In this document: positions 1-6,698 of the stretch, piece after piece
How positions within the stretch are numbered: the stretch's first letter is position 1
Layout: each line of letters opens with the position of its first letter
Assembly: GCA_937950565.1 (NCBI GenBank)
Contig: CALFCS010000112.1
Coordinates: 1-13,881 of the forward strand
Reading direction: 5' to 3'
DNA: 13,881 nucleotides
Origin: an uncultured Lachnospiraceae bacterium
GTDB lineage: Bacteria; Bacillota; Clostridia; Lachnospirales; Lachnospiraceae
Position numbers and translations under genes: made by a program
Notes under the pieces: model-generated
Databases searched by the model: none
Seen by the model: the letters and a program-made list of their open reading frames with translations, nothing else
What the model was told of the DNA's origin: nothing

Positions 1-2
1 CC

Positions 3-107
3 ATTGTTGAAAATGCGGGACTGATGGGAGTTCCATTTCCAAAAGTACTAAAAAACGCAGTGGATACCTTACAGAACAGAGATATAGCAGGTTCGGAGAA
101 TACATAA
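3..107 (+). CDS. Phage-type holin, C-terminal end (gene starts before the window)
   Basis: The open frame from the left edge encodes 34 residues and ends in TAA at 105-107. The tail has the pattern ENAGLMGVPFPKVLKNAV, which I recognise as the C-terminal end of the toxin-secretion/phage-lysis holin family (Phage_holin_4). These are small membrane proteins that permeabilise the cytoplasmic membrane so that a lysin or toxin can cross. The transmembrane helices would lie upstream and cannot be seen. In clostridia such holins occur in prophages and also beside RHS/WapA-like wall toxins. The RHS scrap that follows within a few bases fits the second setting. Identification rests on the short tail only, so it is a family-level call. 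Confidence 0.65.
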   Translation: MVENAGLMGVPFPKVLKNAVDTLQNRDIAGSENT

Positions 108-112
108 GGTGA

Positions 113-310
113 GATGAGACATCGTATATTTATGATAAAGGAGATCGCTTGAGCAGCATCGGGCATAACGGCTTTACTTATAACTTTGAGTATGATGTCT
201 TCGGAGTGAGTGGTATTTTTATACCCAATTTTAGAATATGCGCATTGCGCGGAAAGGGGGAAACACATGGGAAATCAGGAGTTTTTAAGTTGAACGATAC
301 ACCATTTTAG
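113..310 (+). pseudogene. RHS/YD-repeat gene remnant
   Basis: The frame from 113 has no start codon and follows an in-frame TGA at 110-112. It reads YIYDKGDRLSSI, then NGFTYNFEYDVFG, which is the classic YD-repeat cadence (Y-x-YD-x-x-G-x-L ... Y-x-F-x-YD-x-FG) of RHS and wall-associated toxin proteins. Similarity stops just after the FG at about 212. The frame then runs through unrelated residues to a TAG at 308-310. I infer a fragment left by deletion or recombination, with the breakpoint near 205-215. RHS proteins are large secreted or surface toxins carrying exchangeable C-terminal toxin domains, so orphan fragments beside immunity genes are expected in such loci. A mini-ORF at 267-293 behind a GGAAAGGGGG site is too short to call. 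Confidence 0.6.
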
Positions 311-321
311 GAATATCGTTC
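292..321. repeat. 8-bp inverted repeat (hairpin) after the RHS remnant
   Basis: GAACGATA at 292-299 is answered by TATCGTTC at 314-321 across a 14-base loop. No T-run follows on the plus strand, so it is not a convincing terminator. It may be a leftover of the element that carried the RHS gene. Confidence 0.4.
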
Positions 322-338
322 AAGACGACAAATTGTAA

Positions 339-380
339 AAGAACTGCCTATCATCAATCTTTCAATGACGGGCAGTTCTT
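339..380 (-). terminator. Rho-independent terminator of the Phd/ParE module
   Basis: AAGAACTGCC at 339-348 pairs with GGCAGTTCTT at 371-380, a perfect 10-bp stem with a 22-base loop. Read on the minus strand the stem ends in a short U-rich run (TTCTTTTAC). It lies 28 bases past the toxin stop codon. The plus-strand side is also pyrimidine-rich, so weak bidirectional function is possible. Confidence 0.6.
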
Positions 381-407
381 CTGCTTAAAATTCTTATTCA
401 ATTTCAT

Positions 408-719
408 TTACGAAAACAGTTTGGTGTACTCTGTCTGTGTATCGGCAATATGATATACATAGACTGTTTTTTCTATCAGCCGATATATAGAAACAAACTT
501 TTCAGATATGACCATACGATACCCCTTTCGGTCCAACCATTTATCAGGTGTAAGTGAACCAGAATCCGGGTATAATTCCAAACGTTCAATACTATTCAAT
601 ATCTGATCTGTTACTTTCATCGCAGATTCCACACCGGATTGAAGTAAATAATAGTCCTCAATACTTTTCAAATCTTCCCACGCAGTAGGAAGAATCTCAA
701 CTTTATATTGTTCCTGCAC
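408..719 (-). CDS. RelE/ParE-family toxin of a type II toxin-antitoxin module
   Basis: A 103-residue protein with the usual small RelE/ParE layout. It has an N-terminal strand and helix pair (VEILPTAWEDLKSIEDYY), a middle LELYPDSG segment, and a C-terminal sheet with GYRMVISEKFVSIYRLIEKTV then a short YVYHIADTQTEY strand. ParE-type members poison gyrase and RelE-type members cleave mRNA at the ribosome. I cannot tell which applies, because the YoeB-like catalytic set is not evident. The start is GTG at 719, inside the last codons of the antitoxin gene (17-nt overlap), which implies translational coupling. A modest AAAGGA lies about 13 nt upstream. The antitoxin is the preceding gene. A terminator follows the stop. 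Confidence 0.85.
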   Translation of the reverse strand: MQEQYKVEILPTAWEDLKSIEDYYLLQSGVESAMKVTDQILNSIERLELYPDSGSLTPDKWLDRKGYRMVISEKFVSIYRLIEKTVYVYHIADTQTEYTKLFS

Positions 720-969
720 GTTCTCTCAATTCCTTTCTTGCTTCGGAGACACTTCTTGTCTTTGTTCCGTTTAACCGTTCTTCTTCTGCCTGCATGATTT
801 TAGCACGAAGTTCTAATGCCTGTTCCCTTTTCTCAAAGGCATCAATATTCATAAATACTCCGTCACCCTCGCCATTTTTTGTTATATAAATCGGTTCACC
901 TGTTGACCTTGCAAGATTGGAAATCGTAGAATAATCGTTTCTTAATGTTGCTGAAGCCTTGATAATCAT
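703..969 (-). CDS. Phd/YefM-family antitoxin
   Basis: An 88-residue protein beginning MIIKASATLRNDYSTISNLA, the usual opening of Phd/YefM antitoxins. The N-terminal domain (about residues 1-50, including GEPIYITKNGEGDGVFM) forms the DNA-binding dimer. The charged helical C-terminus (EEERLNG...ARKELRERAG) would wrap the toxin. The frame extends 29 codons further upstream, but I chose the ATG at 969 because it has a strong AAGGGGTGGGG site just before it, matches the family N-terminus, and lies downstream of a consensus promoter. The product should neutralise the ParE-like toxin encoded next and, with it, repress the shared promoter. Confidence 0.85.
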   Translation of the reverse strand: MIIKASATLRNDYSTISNLARSTGEPIYITKNGEGDGVFMNIDAFEKREQALELRAKIMQAEEERLNGTKTRSVSEARKELRERAGTI

Positions 970-999
970 TTTCCCCACCCCTTCATATCGTTTTAATGA

Positions 1000-1032
1000 T
1001 ATAATTATACCCGTTTTTTTGTATATTATCAA
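1000..1032 (-). promoter_or_regulatory. Promoter and likely operator of the Phd/ParE module
   Basis: On the minus strand there is TTGATA (1032-1027), a 17-base spacer, and a perfect TATAAT (1009-1004). The -10 lies inside a perfect 10-bp palindrome, TATAATTATA (1000-1009), a plausible docking site for the antitoxin dimer. The -10 sits about 35 bases upstream of the antitoxin ATG. Confidence 0.75.
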
Positions 1033-1084
1033 GTAAATCTTATACTGTTCTGTCATTTACAAATAAATTTGCATAACAAAATTG

Positions 1085-1113
1085 TTGATTTGACTGCATG
1101 ACAGAATTAAAAT
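1085..1113 (+). promoter_or_regulatory. Probable sigma-A promoter of the RibD_C-UPF0158 gene
   Basis: TTGATT (1085-1090), a 17-base spacer and TAAAAT (1108-1113) fit a sigma-A promoter. A small 7-bp hairpin (TTTTGCA at 1122-1128, TGCAAAA at 1133-1139) follows in what would be the 5' leader. The promoter is divergent from the TA module promoter 50-80 bases away. Confidence 0.45.
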
Positions 1114-1187
1114 CAAATTCTTTTTGCAATCCTGCAAAATCACATTTATACTTAACTTTGAAAAAGGAATGAAAGAAGTGAAAATGG

Positions 1188-2333
1188 ATGATCAGAGAGA
1201 TGAATAACAGACCTTATGTTATATGTCACATGACCACTTCCATTGACGGAAAGGTAACGGGAGCGTTTCTTGACCGTCCGGAATGTGAAGATGCATGTGA
1301 AGAATACTATCGAATTAACCGGGAAATGAAGCCGGATGCATTTGCATGTGGAAGAGTGACCATGGAAGAAAGCTTTACGGGTGGCTGGTATCCAGACCTT
1401 AGCACGTTCCGGAATGTGAAGATGGGGCGGGAGGACTATATCGCAGATTCCTTTGCAGAGCTTTATGTGGTTTCTTTTGACCGAAAGGGTCGACTTGGGT
1501 GGAAGGAATCAAAGATTATAGATGACGATCCGGGCTATGGCAATGCTCATATCATCGAAATTCTGTGTGAGGATCTGGTGGAGGATGCCTATCTGGCATA
1601 TCTTCAGAGTATCAAGGTATCTTATATCTTTGGCGGTAAGACAGAACTGGATTTGGATGTGGTACTACAGAAGCTGTGGAGTTTATTTTGCATCAATAAG
1701 CTTCTGCTGGAAGGCGGCAGTGAATTAAACGGTAGTTTTGCCAAGGCAGGACTCATTGATGAGCTTAGCCTGGTACAGGTTCCAGTGATTGCAGAAACTG
1801 GAGATAAGCCTTTGTTTTATGAAAGTGATATCATTGATTGGCGGCTGGAAAAGGCAGAAAATCTTAGTGGTGCAGCTTTATGGCTTTGCTATGAAAAGGC
1901 CGATAATTATGATAAGCCAAAAGTAAAGCTTTCGGTTGTAATTGAGGCCATCAAATCACTGATGTCCGATGAGTGGGTGTATTTTTATGATTTGAAGGAG
2001 CATACGGTGCTTTGGATTTCAGACTCCGGATATGCCGACGATGATGAAGAAAGAGAACTCCTTGAGGAAGAACCTGACAGATTTTTGAGGCTTCCGACAA
2101 AATATGATATCCATGAGTATAGCATCATGGAAGATTTTATCGAGGAGCTTCCAGCAGGAGATTTACAGAATATTCTGGCCAGAGCAATTCGTGGACGCGG
2201 TGCGTTTGCCAGATTTAAGGATGGTATCCGGAGAGCTGGTATTGAGCAGCAGTGGTACGACTATCAAGCTGAAGCATATCGTAGAATTGCTATCCGCTGG
2301 TGCAGGGATGAAGATGTACAGTATGAGGAATAA
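1188..2333 (+). CDS. Fusion of a RibD C-terminal reductase-like domain and a UPF0158 domain
   Basis: A 381-residue protein made of two recognisable units. Residues about 5-238 are a RibD_C / dihydrofolate-reductase-like domain, with the opening RPYVICHMTTSIDGKV, a central FACGRVTMEE, the glycine-rich KLLLEGGSELNGSF nucleotide-binding stretch, and AGLIDELSLVQVPV. Such proteins bind NAD(P)H and reduce pterin- or pyrimidine-like substrates. Stand-alone members are about 240 residues. Residues about 246-381 match UPF0158, a family of unknown function: KVKLSVVIEAI at its start, then LPTKYDIHEYSIMEDF, AIRGRGAFARFKDGIRRAGI, and a WYDYQAEAYRRIAIRWC ending. The linker is only about eight residues. Starts at 1188 and 1200 are both possible. 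The 1200 start gives the usual family N-terminus, but 1188 is kept because GAAAGAAG lies upstream of it. The gene appears monocistronic. What the fusion does is unknown. Confidence 0.8.
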   Translation: MIREMNNRPYVICHMTTSIDGKVTGAFLDRPECEDACEEYYRINREMKPDAFACGRVTMEESFTGGWYPDLSTFRNVKMGREDYIADSFAELYVVSFDRKGRLGWKESKIIDDDPGYGNAHIIEILCEDLVEDAYLAYLQSIKVSYIFGGKTELDLDVVLQKLWSLFCINKLLLEGGSELNGSFAKAGLIDELSLVQVPVIAETGDKPLFYESDIIDWRLEKAENLSGAALWLCYEKADNYDKPKVKLSVVIEAIKSLMSDEWVYFYDLKEHTVLWISDSGYADDDEERELLEEEPDRFLRLPTKYDIHEYSIMEDFIEELPAGDLQNILARAIRGRGAFARFKDGIRRAGIEQQWYDYQAEAYRRIAIRWCRDEDVQYEE

Positions 2334-2348
2334 GTAATTGCAGATTTT

Positions 2349-2377
2349 TTGGGAATCAATACGATATTCTATATAAT
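2349..2377 (+). promoter_or_regulatory. Probable promoter of the HEAT-like gene cluster
   Basis: TTGGGA (2349-2354), a 17-base spacer and a perfect TATAAT (2372-2377) lie in the 100-base gap before the first HEAT-like gene. No terminator is visible after the preceding stop, so read-through from the fusion gene is also possible. Confidence 0.5.
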
Positions 2378-2433
2378 GCAGCATTATGTACAGCCATTAC
2401 TTGAAAGTGTGAAACTGGAGAGGACGTGATAAG

Positions 2434-3165
2434 ATGAAGTTTATGCAGAGTGATAAGAAATATCAAGAGAAAATGGGTACATTAAAGTCAATTAGAAGTC
2501 TTCCAAAGATTACAAAAAAGGAATTTAAACAATTAATTGCACTCTCAAGAGGCAAAGAATCATCGGTGCGGTGGGAAGTCGCTGAGATAATTGCTGAAAA
2601 AGAAATAAGAAATTTTGCATCAAAAAAATTGTTGCTTTGTTTGGCACGGGATAAAGACGCGCTGGTTAGAATAGACGCATATGAGGCTTTGCAAATGTTT
2701 GAGATTCCGGAGGTGGAACTATTTCTAAAAAGAGCAATTCAGGCGGAAAAAGATGACCTTGCATGCAGTTATGCCATTATGGCATGGGAGGAAATTGTAT
2801 TATCTATTCATGGCGATCATTCAGATGATAAAAATTATGTGGAATGGTTGTTGATGCAACGAAAAATACAAGAATCAGAACATTGCATGGTAGAGTGCTA
2901 TTGTGCTTTGTATCGGTTTGGAGAATCAGATATATTTCCAGCGATCATGAGCTTTGCGGAGAGTGAAAATTATCAGATGCATTATGTTGTGTATCATATT
3001 TTACAGGAAATTGTAAATGAAGATAACCGGTTAGAAATCATTAATGCACTGCAAAAGATATTAGAAAATACATACTCAATGGGATTCGTGAAGTATGCAC
3101 TGCCTTACTGGAAAGAATTAATCGTGGAACATACTCAGGCAATGATAACAGGCGGGAGATATTAA
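2434..3165 (+). CDS. HEAT-like helical-repeat protein, copy 1
   Basis: A 243-residue, predominantly alpha-helical soluble protein with no signal peptide or membrane segment. Helical pairs of HEAT type repeat along it: ITKKEFKQLIALSRG / SSVRWEVAEIIAEK, SKKLLLCLARDKDALVRIDAYEAL / PEVELFLKRAI, then HCMVECYCALYRFGESDIFPAIMSFAES and YQMHYVVYHILQEIV. The recurring D-x-x-x-V/I-R turn before a helix is typical of HEAT/PBS-lyase-like repeats, which act as protein-binding scaffolds. Start ATG 2434 follows GGAGAGG. It is the first of three paralogues in a row, and the ATG of the next small gene begins 1 nt after its stop. The partner is unknown. Orphan immunity protein is one possibility, given the RHS scrap 2 kb upstream. 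Confidence 0.75.
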   Translation: MKFMQSDKKYQEKMGTLKSIRSLPKITKKEFKQLIALSRGKESSVRWEVAEIIAEKEIRNFASKKLLLCLARDKDALVRIDAYEALQMFEIPEVELFLKRAIQAEKDDLACSYAIMAWEEIVLSIHGDHSDDKNYVEWLLMQRKIQESEHCMVECYCALYRFGESDIFPAIMSFAESENYQMHYVVYHILQEIVNEDNRLEIINALQKILENTYSMGFVKYALPYWKELIVEHTQAMITGGRY

Positions 3166-3166
3166 T

Positions 3167-3484
3167 ATGTTTTTTATAATTGCCATTCTTATAATTATCA
3201 TAATGGACGAATATATGGCTGTTTCAATATGGCTTATGGCTGTTTTAGCATTGGATATGTCAATACGTGATGAAAGGACAAAACCAATCATATATTTGGA
3301 AGTAATCGAGGATTATCCTATTGAAGATTGTATTAAGCCTGAAAAATTTAAATTTTTGTTTAAGAAATTAAATACTCTTTCTTACAAAGATATTCCGAAA
3401 GAAATGTATTTTTCATCAATTGCAGAATACATAGGGTTTTGGATATATACAGTTCTGGGATTGATTGTTTTTTTTGAAAAATAG
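3167..3484 (+). CDS. Small membrane protein with two predicted helices
   Basis: A 105-residue protein that I do not recognise. Residues 1-29 are very hydrophobic (FFIIAILIIIIM, then SIWLMAVLALDM). A hydrophilic, charged middle (about 30-84) includes IEDYPIEDCIKPEKFKFLFKKL. Residues about 86-102 form a second hydrophobic helix (YIGFWIYTVLGLIVFF). The start codon lies one base after the stop of HEAT-like copy 1, with GGGAG in that gene's last codons, so the two are almost certainly co-translated. A membrane partner for the HEAT-like protein is a reasonable inference but unproven. Confidence 0.65.
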   Translation: MFFIIAILIIIIMDEYMAVSIWLMAVLALDMSIRDERTKPIIYLEVIEDYPIEDCIKPEKFKFLFKKLNTLSYKDIPKEMYFSSIAEYIGFWIYTVLGLIVFFEK

Positions 3485-3488
3485 TTAT

Positions 3489-3850
3489 ATGGCTTCTATA
3501 TTGGGAATTATTTATTTTGTTGTAGTATATGCGATTATGGGGATAGGAAGCTGTCTTATTATGGTCAGAAAGAGTTCTGCTGCAGAATGGAAAAAGCAAG
3601 AACGAAAATTATATTTACGATATCTATGAAATCTGTAAAGTATATTATATTGTATAAGCGCATTGGTTTGGTGCCTGGGACACGGAAATATTTTGGAGAT
3701 GGCTATTCTATGCCAATCGTATCAATATCTGTTAATGGTGAAGTATTATTAAGTTTTGACGAAGGATTCGAAAACTTGATGAAGCTGTATTAGAAGAAAT
3801 AATCGGAATTGGTATATCGCCGTTTATTATTTTATGTTTGGTTATACATT
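3489..3850 (+). pseudogene. Frameshifted small membrane-protein gene
   Basis: Coding potential passes through all three frames. Frame 1 (3489-3629) starts with ATG four bases after the previous stop and gives a membrane helix, SILGIIYFVVVYAIMGIGSC, then KKQERKLYLRYL. Frame 2 (ATG 3626, overlapping that stop as ATGA, to TAG 3793) gives YKRIGLVPGTRKYFG and IVSISVNGEVLLSFDEGF. Frame 3, from about 3763, continues as RKLDEAVLEEIIGIGIS and a second membrane helix, FIILCLVIHLM, running to the ribosome binding site of HEAT-like copy 2. Joined, this would be one protein of roughly 115-120 residues: helix, soluble middle, helix. Two indels best explain it, although frame 1 and frame 2 could be read as separate tiny ORFs. 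The middle loosely recalls DUF3592-like proteins, with low certainty. Confidence 0.5.
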
Positions 3851-3878
3851 TGATGTTGCCAAAAGGGGATGTGATGAG

Positions 3879-4637
3879 ATGGATTTTATGCAGAGGGATA
3901 AAAAATATAGGGAGAAATCGGAGATCGTGGTTTCGATTAGAAGTCTTCCAAAGATTACAAAAAAAGAGTTTAAACAGTTGATTGTTTTGTCAAAGGATAA
4001 AAATTCACTGGTGAGAGGAGATGTTGCGAAAATACTCTTGGAAAAGCAAGTGAAAAATCGTGCATCTAAAAAATTATTGTATTGTTTGGCACGGGATAAG
4101 GACGAGTTGGTTAGAATAGACGCATATGAGGGATTGCAAATGTTTGAGATTCCGGAGGTGGAATTGTTTCTAAAGAGGGCAATTCAGACGGAAAAAGAGG
4201 AACTTGCATGTTGGTATGCTATTATCTCTTGGGTTAAAGCTGTATTGTCTCTTCATGATGATCACACATACGATATAAACTATATAAAATGGCTGCTGAA
4301 GCAGCGGAAAATACAAGAGTCAGAATATTGCCTGTTAGAATGTTATTATACTCTATATCAGTTTGGAGAGCTGGATATATTTCCCATTCTTTTGCGCTTT
4401 TCTGAAAGTAGTGATTATATTATGCATTATGTTGTGTTTTGCATTTTACAGGATATGGTAAATGAAGATAATCGCGAAAGAGTTATTAAGGCGATAGAAA
4501 AAGTGTTGGAAAATACATATTCCATGGGATTAGTGAAGGATGCACTGCCTTATTGGAAGGAATTAATCGTGGAACATACTCAGGCAATGATGAGAAGACA
4601 AGCTGTAAGCGGAGACGATAGTGGGGAAGAAAAATAA
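3879..4637 (+). CDS. HEAT-like helical-repeat protein, copy 2
   Basis: A 252-residue paralogue of copy 1, aligning to it without gaps from MDFMQRDKKY through the shared ALPYWKELIVEHTQAM near the end. Copy 2 then has a longer charged tail ending SGEEK. I chose ATG 3879 over the upstream in-frame ATG 3834 because it matches the copy 1 start and has AAGGGG ten bases upstream. At DNA level it shares exact blocks with copy 1: 30 nt at 4134-4163 (equal to 2689-2718) and 32 nt at 4560-4591 (equal to 3115-3146). Both are at the same 1445-base offset, so this is a fairly recent tandem duplication. The differences concentrate in the middle (residues about 110-145), as expected if binding specificity diverged. 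Confidence 0.75.
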   Translation: MDFMQRDKKYREKSEIVVSIRSLPKITKKEFKQLIVLSKDKNSLVRGDVAKILLEKQVKNRASKKLLYCLARDKDELVRIDAYEGLQMFEIPEVELFLKRAIQTEKEELACWYAIISWVKAVLSLHDDHTYDINYIKWLLKQRKIQESEYCLLECYYTLYQFGELDIFPILLRFSESSDYIMHYVVFCILQDMVNEDNRERVIKAIEKVLENTYSMGLVKDALPYWKELIVEHTQAMMRRQAVSGDDSGEEK

Positions 4638-4658
4638 AAGTTCAGAGAGGGTGAGGAA

Positions 4659-5378
4659 ATGAAAAGACCAAAACGATATCAAAGAAAAATAAATGCATTA
4701 AATCTGATTGCATATTCATCAGAGATTGCAAAAAAAGAGTTTAAACAATTGGTTACATTTTCAAGGGATAAAGACCCGATGATACGGTGTCGTGTTGCTG
4801 AAATACTCATGGACAAGCGGTTAAGAAACCATGCGTCAAAAAAATTATTGATGCATCTGGCCTGCGACAGGAGTAACCTGGTCAGGACACGGGCATACAG
4901 CTGCTTGTCAGTGTATGATATTTTTGAAGTGGAATTATTTTTAAAAAGAGCGATTCAAAAAGAAAAAAACACATCTGTCTGCCATCATGCTATTGAATCC
5001 TGGGTTGATATTGTAATGTCTCTTCATGACGATTGTGAATATGATATTTATTTTGTAAAAGGGTTATTGGAACAGAGAAAGATACAAGAGTCAGAACACT
5101 GTCTGTTAGAGAGTTATTATGCTTTGTATCAATTTGGAGAACCGGATATGATTCCCAAGATTATGAAGTTTTTAGAGAGTAAGGATATCAGTGTGCGTGC
5201 TGCTGTACTGCGTATATTGCAGGAAATAGTAGATGAGGACAATCTGTTAGAAGTCATTGAAGCAATGGAAGGGCTGTTAAAAAATACGGAATCATGGGAT
5301 TTGGTAAAGGTCATATTGCCATACTGGAGACGATTTATTGTAAAATACACGGAAATGACTTATAAGAGCAGCTGTTAG
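4659..5378 (+). CDS. HEAT-like helical-repeat protein, copy 3 (diverged)
   Basis: A 239-residue paralogue, clearly related but more distant. It keeps KKEFKQL, HASKKLLMHLA, VELFLKRAIQ, QRKIQESEHCLLE, YALYQFGEPD and ILQEIVDEDN. Its first helix is rewritten, it is three residues shorter before KKEFKQL, and the C-terminus ends YKSSC. ATG 4659 follows GAGGGTGAGG and lies 21 bases after the stop of copy 2, so it sits in the same operon. It retains the full helical-repeat pattern with no frameshift, so it is probably functional. It is the last plus-strand gene before the convergent anti-sigma gene. Function is unknown, and a scaffold or immunity role is inferred only from fold and context. Confidence 0.75.
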   Translation: MKRPKRYQRKINALNLIAYSSEIAKKEFKQLVTFSRDKDPMIRCRVAEILMDKRLRNHASKKLLMHLACDRSNLVRTRAYSCLSVYDIFEVELFLKRAIQKEKNTSVCHHAIESWVDIVMSLHDDCEYDIYFVKGLLEQRKIQESEHCLLESYYALYQFGEPDMIPKIMKFLESKDISVRAAVLRILQEIVDEDNLLEVIEAMEGLLKNTESWDLVKVILPYWRRFIVKYTEMTYKSSC

Positions 5379-5406
5379 TATGGGGAGTGGATTCATAGGT
5401 AAGGGT

Positions 5407-5440
5407 TGCCGCGCCGCAGATGAAATCTGCGGCTATGGCA
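5407..5440. terminator. GC-rich hairpin between convergent genes
   Basis: GCCGCAGAT (5413-5421) and ATCTGCGGC (5425-5433) form a perfect 9-bp stem with a 3-base loop. An outer TGCC/GGCA stem (5407-5410 / 5437-5440) extends it. It lies between HEAT-like copy 3 and the anti-sigma gene, where a shared terminator is expected. Neither side has a U-tract, so intrinsic termination is not assured. Confidence 0.5.
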
Positions 5441-5505
5441 GCACTCCTGTTCTAATTTAGCATAAACTTATGGATAATACGGATTGACGCTGGAATCATA
5501 CCAGG

Positions 5506-6696
5506 TTACGGAAGCTGAACTGGTATCTCCGCAATCGTGGTACCCTGTTCAGAACCATCTGCATATTCTGCTATGGAAATTACCAAATCTTTCTGTCCAT
5601 CATAAACAACCCGTGTTAATGTATTAAATTCTTCTCCATTGCTGCCGCCTCCGCCCAGGCCGTTCAGCAGGTTTCCTTCGCTGTCTTTAACAACTGCATC
5701 TATCAACGGACAATTTTCAAAATCATAAGATGATTTGGCTGCGTAGCCGGAATAATCCACTTCAACAATCAAGGTTGTATCTGTTCTTGTGATATTTTCT
5801 ACGATGACTCCATTTTGTTCTTTGTTAATTTCAATCACTTCGCTCTTGGATGCATCAATTGTTACCGGAAATACCAGATTCCATTTTCCTTCTACTCTTG
5901 CAGTTTCTTTATAACGTCCCTGATCATCCATCTGTTCGATATCTGCTACCCCGGTCAGTCCGTCTACCTCATATTTGACAGTCAGGGATGCGCCATCTTT
6001 TATTTGGAGTTTTTCACGCTCTTCCTTGGTCAGAGTGTACAGATCTAACTCATTCATACATACATAAGAACTATCATCGGCTTTTTTCAAATTGCGAAGA
6101 GTCATCCCGCCGGCTGGTACGGATTCGCCATTAGATCCTTCCAGGATTGGAGCATTCATCATGCCGTCCTGCAGATATAGAAGGACGTTCTCTGCTTTGT
6201 TCATGTCTTCATTATCTGTCCGCATAGTCAGTGTGTAATATAAAGAAATCCCATCGCAGTAGACATCTAATACTTCAAGAGTAATCCCATTACTCTCCAC
6301 AGACGTTGCATAGTGGTCTGAATCGGTTTGTTTGTTCGTTTCATCCTGGACAGGGGTTGCCTTTCCGGCAATCTTTTCTGTCAGTTCATTTTCTCCGGCA
6401 GCATTCTTATCGGATGTATCAAGAATGTTTCCAAAGACACTGCTGAAAAGCTGCTTTGCGGCTACAGGATTTGCCGCCAGAGCGACTGCCCCTGCTACTA
6501 CGACACATGCTGCTGCGCATGCGGCTGCCTTTTTCCAGTTTTTCCCTTTTTTCCTTTCTTCCATTTTCATATTTTTCACCTCCGTCAAAATCTGGTGTTT
6601 ATAAGTGTCTTTTTCCAGGGGAGACAGTTCGGTCTGTTCGTATTCATCGAAATCCGTCTCTACTTCATTTAACAATTGATAAATTGTTTTTCCCAT
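5506..6696 (-). CDS. Membrane anti-sigma factor, DUF4179 type
   Basis: A 396-residue protein. Residues 1-52 are a charged cytoplasmic part (MGKTIYQLLNEVETDFDEYE) that would hold the sigma factor. Residues about 54-77 are an Ala/Val-rich transmembrane helix (AAACAAACVVVAGAVALAA). The rest is a large extracellular region with beta-rich segments such as NGITLEVLDVYCDGISLYYTL and WNLVFPVTIDAS. This is the arrangement of DUF4179 proteins, which are routinely encoded after an ECF-like sigma gene and act as its inhibitor until an envelope signal is sensed. The start is ATG 6696, 2 nt after the sigma stop, with AAAGGGG (6713-6707) inside the end of the sigma gene. The signal sensed cannot be read from sequence. 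Confidence 0.85.
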   Translation of the reverse strand: MGKTIYQLLNEVETDFDEYEQTELSPLEKDTYKHQILTEVKNMKMEERKKGKNWKKAAACAAACVVVAGAVALAANPVAAKQLFSSVFGNILDTSDKNAAGENELTEKIAGKATPVQDETNKQTDSDHYATSVESNGITLEVLDVYCDGISLYYTLTMRTDNEDMNKAENVLLYLQDGMMNAPILEGSNGESVPAGGMTLRNLKKADDSSYVCMNELDLYTLTKEEREKLQIKDGASLTVKYEVDGLTGVADIEQMDDQGRYKETARVEGKWNLVFPVTIDASKSEVIEINKEQNGVIVENITRTDTTLIVEVDYSGYAAKSSYDFENCPLIDAVVKDSEGNLLNGLGGGGSNGEEFNTLTRVVYDGQKDLVISIAEYADGSEQGTTIAEIPVQLP

Positions 6697-6698
6697 GT

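Noticed and set aside
267..293. Eight-codon ORF after a GGAAAGGGGG site
   Set aside because: It is too short to support as a gene and lies within the RHS remnant.
970..1056. N-terminal extension of the Phd-type antitoxin
   Set aside because: It overlaps the consensus promoter and operator, and the family N-terminus starts at 969.
3834..3878. Upstream ATG start for HEAT-like copy 2
   Set aside because: The extra 15 residues have no counterpart in copy 1 and come from the tail of the broken membrane gene. The ATG at 3879 has the better ribosome binding site.
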